A DNA stretch of 5,699 nucleotides. It comes from Planctomycetota bacterium. Lineage in GTDB: Bacteria > Planctomycetota > Phycisphaerae > Sedimentisphaerales > Anaerobacaceae. A program made the translations under genes and the position numbers. The DNA lies in NCBI GenBank assembly GCA_023139715.1, contig JAGLNB010000082.1, positions 1-5,699 on the forward strand, read 5' to 3'. A model generated the notes under the pieces. That model did not search any database, was not told the origin of the DNA, and worked only from the letters and a program-made list of their open reading frames with translations. Of the stretch, positions 5,554-5,699 are shown piece after piece (the first letter of the stretch is position 1; each line of letters starts with the position of its first letter).

Positions 5554-5699
5554 TTACCATGCCGCGTGTTCACTGCTATCATCGGCCTGGAACACACCTG
5601 TATCAGTATTCAAAACCCAACCGGCACTGCCAGCTCCAGCTGTACCAGCTCCGCTTTCAAAACGAACTGTGCCATCATCGTTGTACTGGTTTACAGGAA
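5554..5699 (-). CDS. C-terminus of a major-pseudopilin-like protein (GspG-type slot); runs off the right edge
   Basis: The frame is open from the right edge for 47 codons to TAA (5556-5554). The visible tail runs from PVNQYNDDGT through a Gly/Ala-rich loop (GAGTAGAGSAG) to GWVLNTDTGVFQADD and a final SSEHAAW. A GW-[x]-[x]-N/D-x-x-TG-x-[F/I] block near the end, followed by acidic residues and an aromatic terminus, is common in GspG-like and other prepilin-type proteins of the T2SS/pilin class. The signature N-terminal FTLIE helix lies outside the window, so the call rests on this tail and on its position before I, J and K. The small residues and few bulky charges fit an extracytoplasmic protein. 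Its expected promoter and start are beyond the edge. The gene is followed by the terminator at 5451-5506. Confidence 0.65.
   Translation of the reverse strand, partial: PVNQYNDDGTVRFESGAGTAGAGSAGWVLNTDTGVFQADDSSEHAAW

Overview
The window is one leftward (minus-strand) block of envelope secretion or pilus genes. It is moderately A+T-rich and tightly packed, and I see no plus-strand gene, RNA gene, mobile element or CRISPR array. In transcription order (right to left) it holds: the tail of a major-pseudopilin-like protein; an intrinsic terminator or attenuator; a GspI/PilV-like pseudopilin; a GspJ/PilW-like pseudopilin; a short GspK/PilX-like protein; a gap of about 275-375 nt with promoter-like boxes; a GspH-like pseudopilin; PilM; PilN; PilO; a single-pass GspC/PilP-like protein; and the first 34 codons of a secreted protein in the slot usually held by the secretin (GspD/PilQ).

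The machine looks like a hybrid. The pseudopilins are of type II secretion (T2SS) type, while the inner-membrane assembly platform is of type IV pilus type: separate PilM, PilN and PilO in place of a fused GspL plus GspM. I infer that PilM docks on the cytoplasmic N-terminus of PilN, that PilN and PilO form the periplasmic coiled-coil pair, and that the GspC/PilP-like protein links them to the outer-membrane secretin. The assembly ATPase (GspE/PilB), the polytopic platform protein (GspF/PilC) and the prepilin peptidase are not in the window.

The need for a secretin implies a diderm bacterium. The hybrid PilMNO plus GspGHIJK content, short pseudopilins and Asp/Asn/Pro-rich tails are reminiscent of Planctomycetota (for example Phycisphaerae-type lineages) or relatives. 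This is an impression from composition and layout, not a placement.

Positions 5436-5553 and 3620-3993 are the two non-coding control regions. The first holds a perfect 10-bp inverted repeat with T-runs, which would separate a highly expressed major pseudopilin from the minor ones. The second holds two near-identical TTGACG-containing repeats 49 bp apart, upstream of the GspH-PilMNO segment. Several starts are refined below from Shine-Dalgarno (SD) spacing and stop/start overlaps: 3619 for GspH, 1925 for PilN, 1190 for PilO and 4473 for the GspK-like protein.
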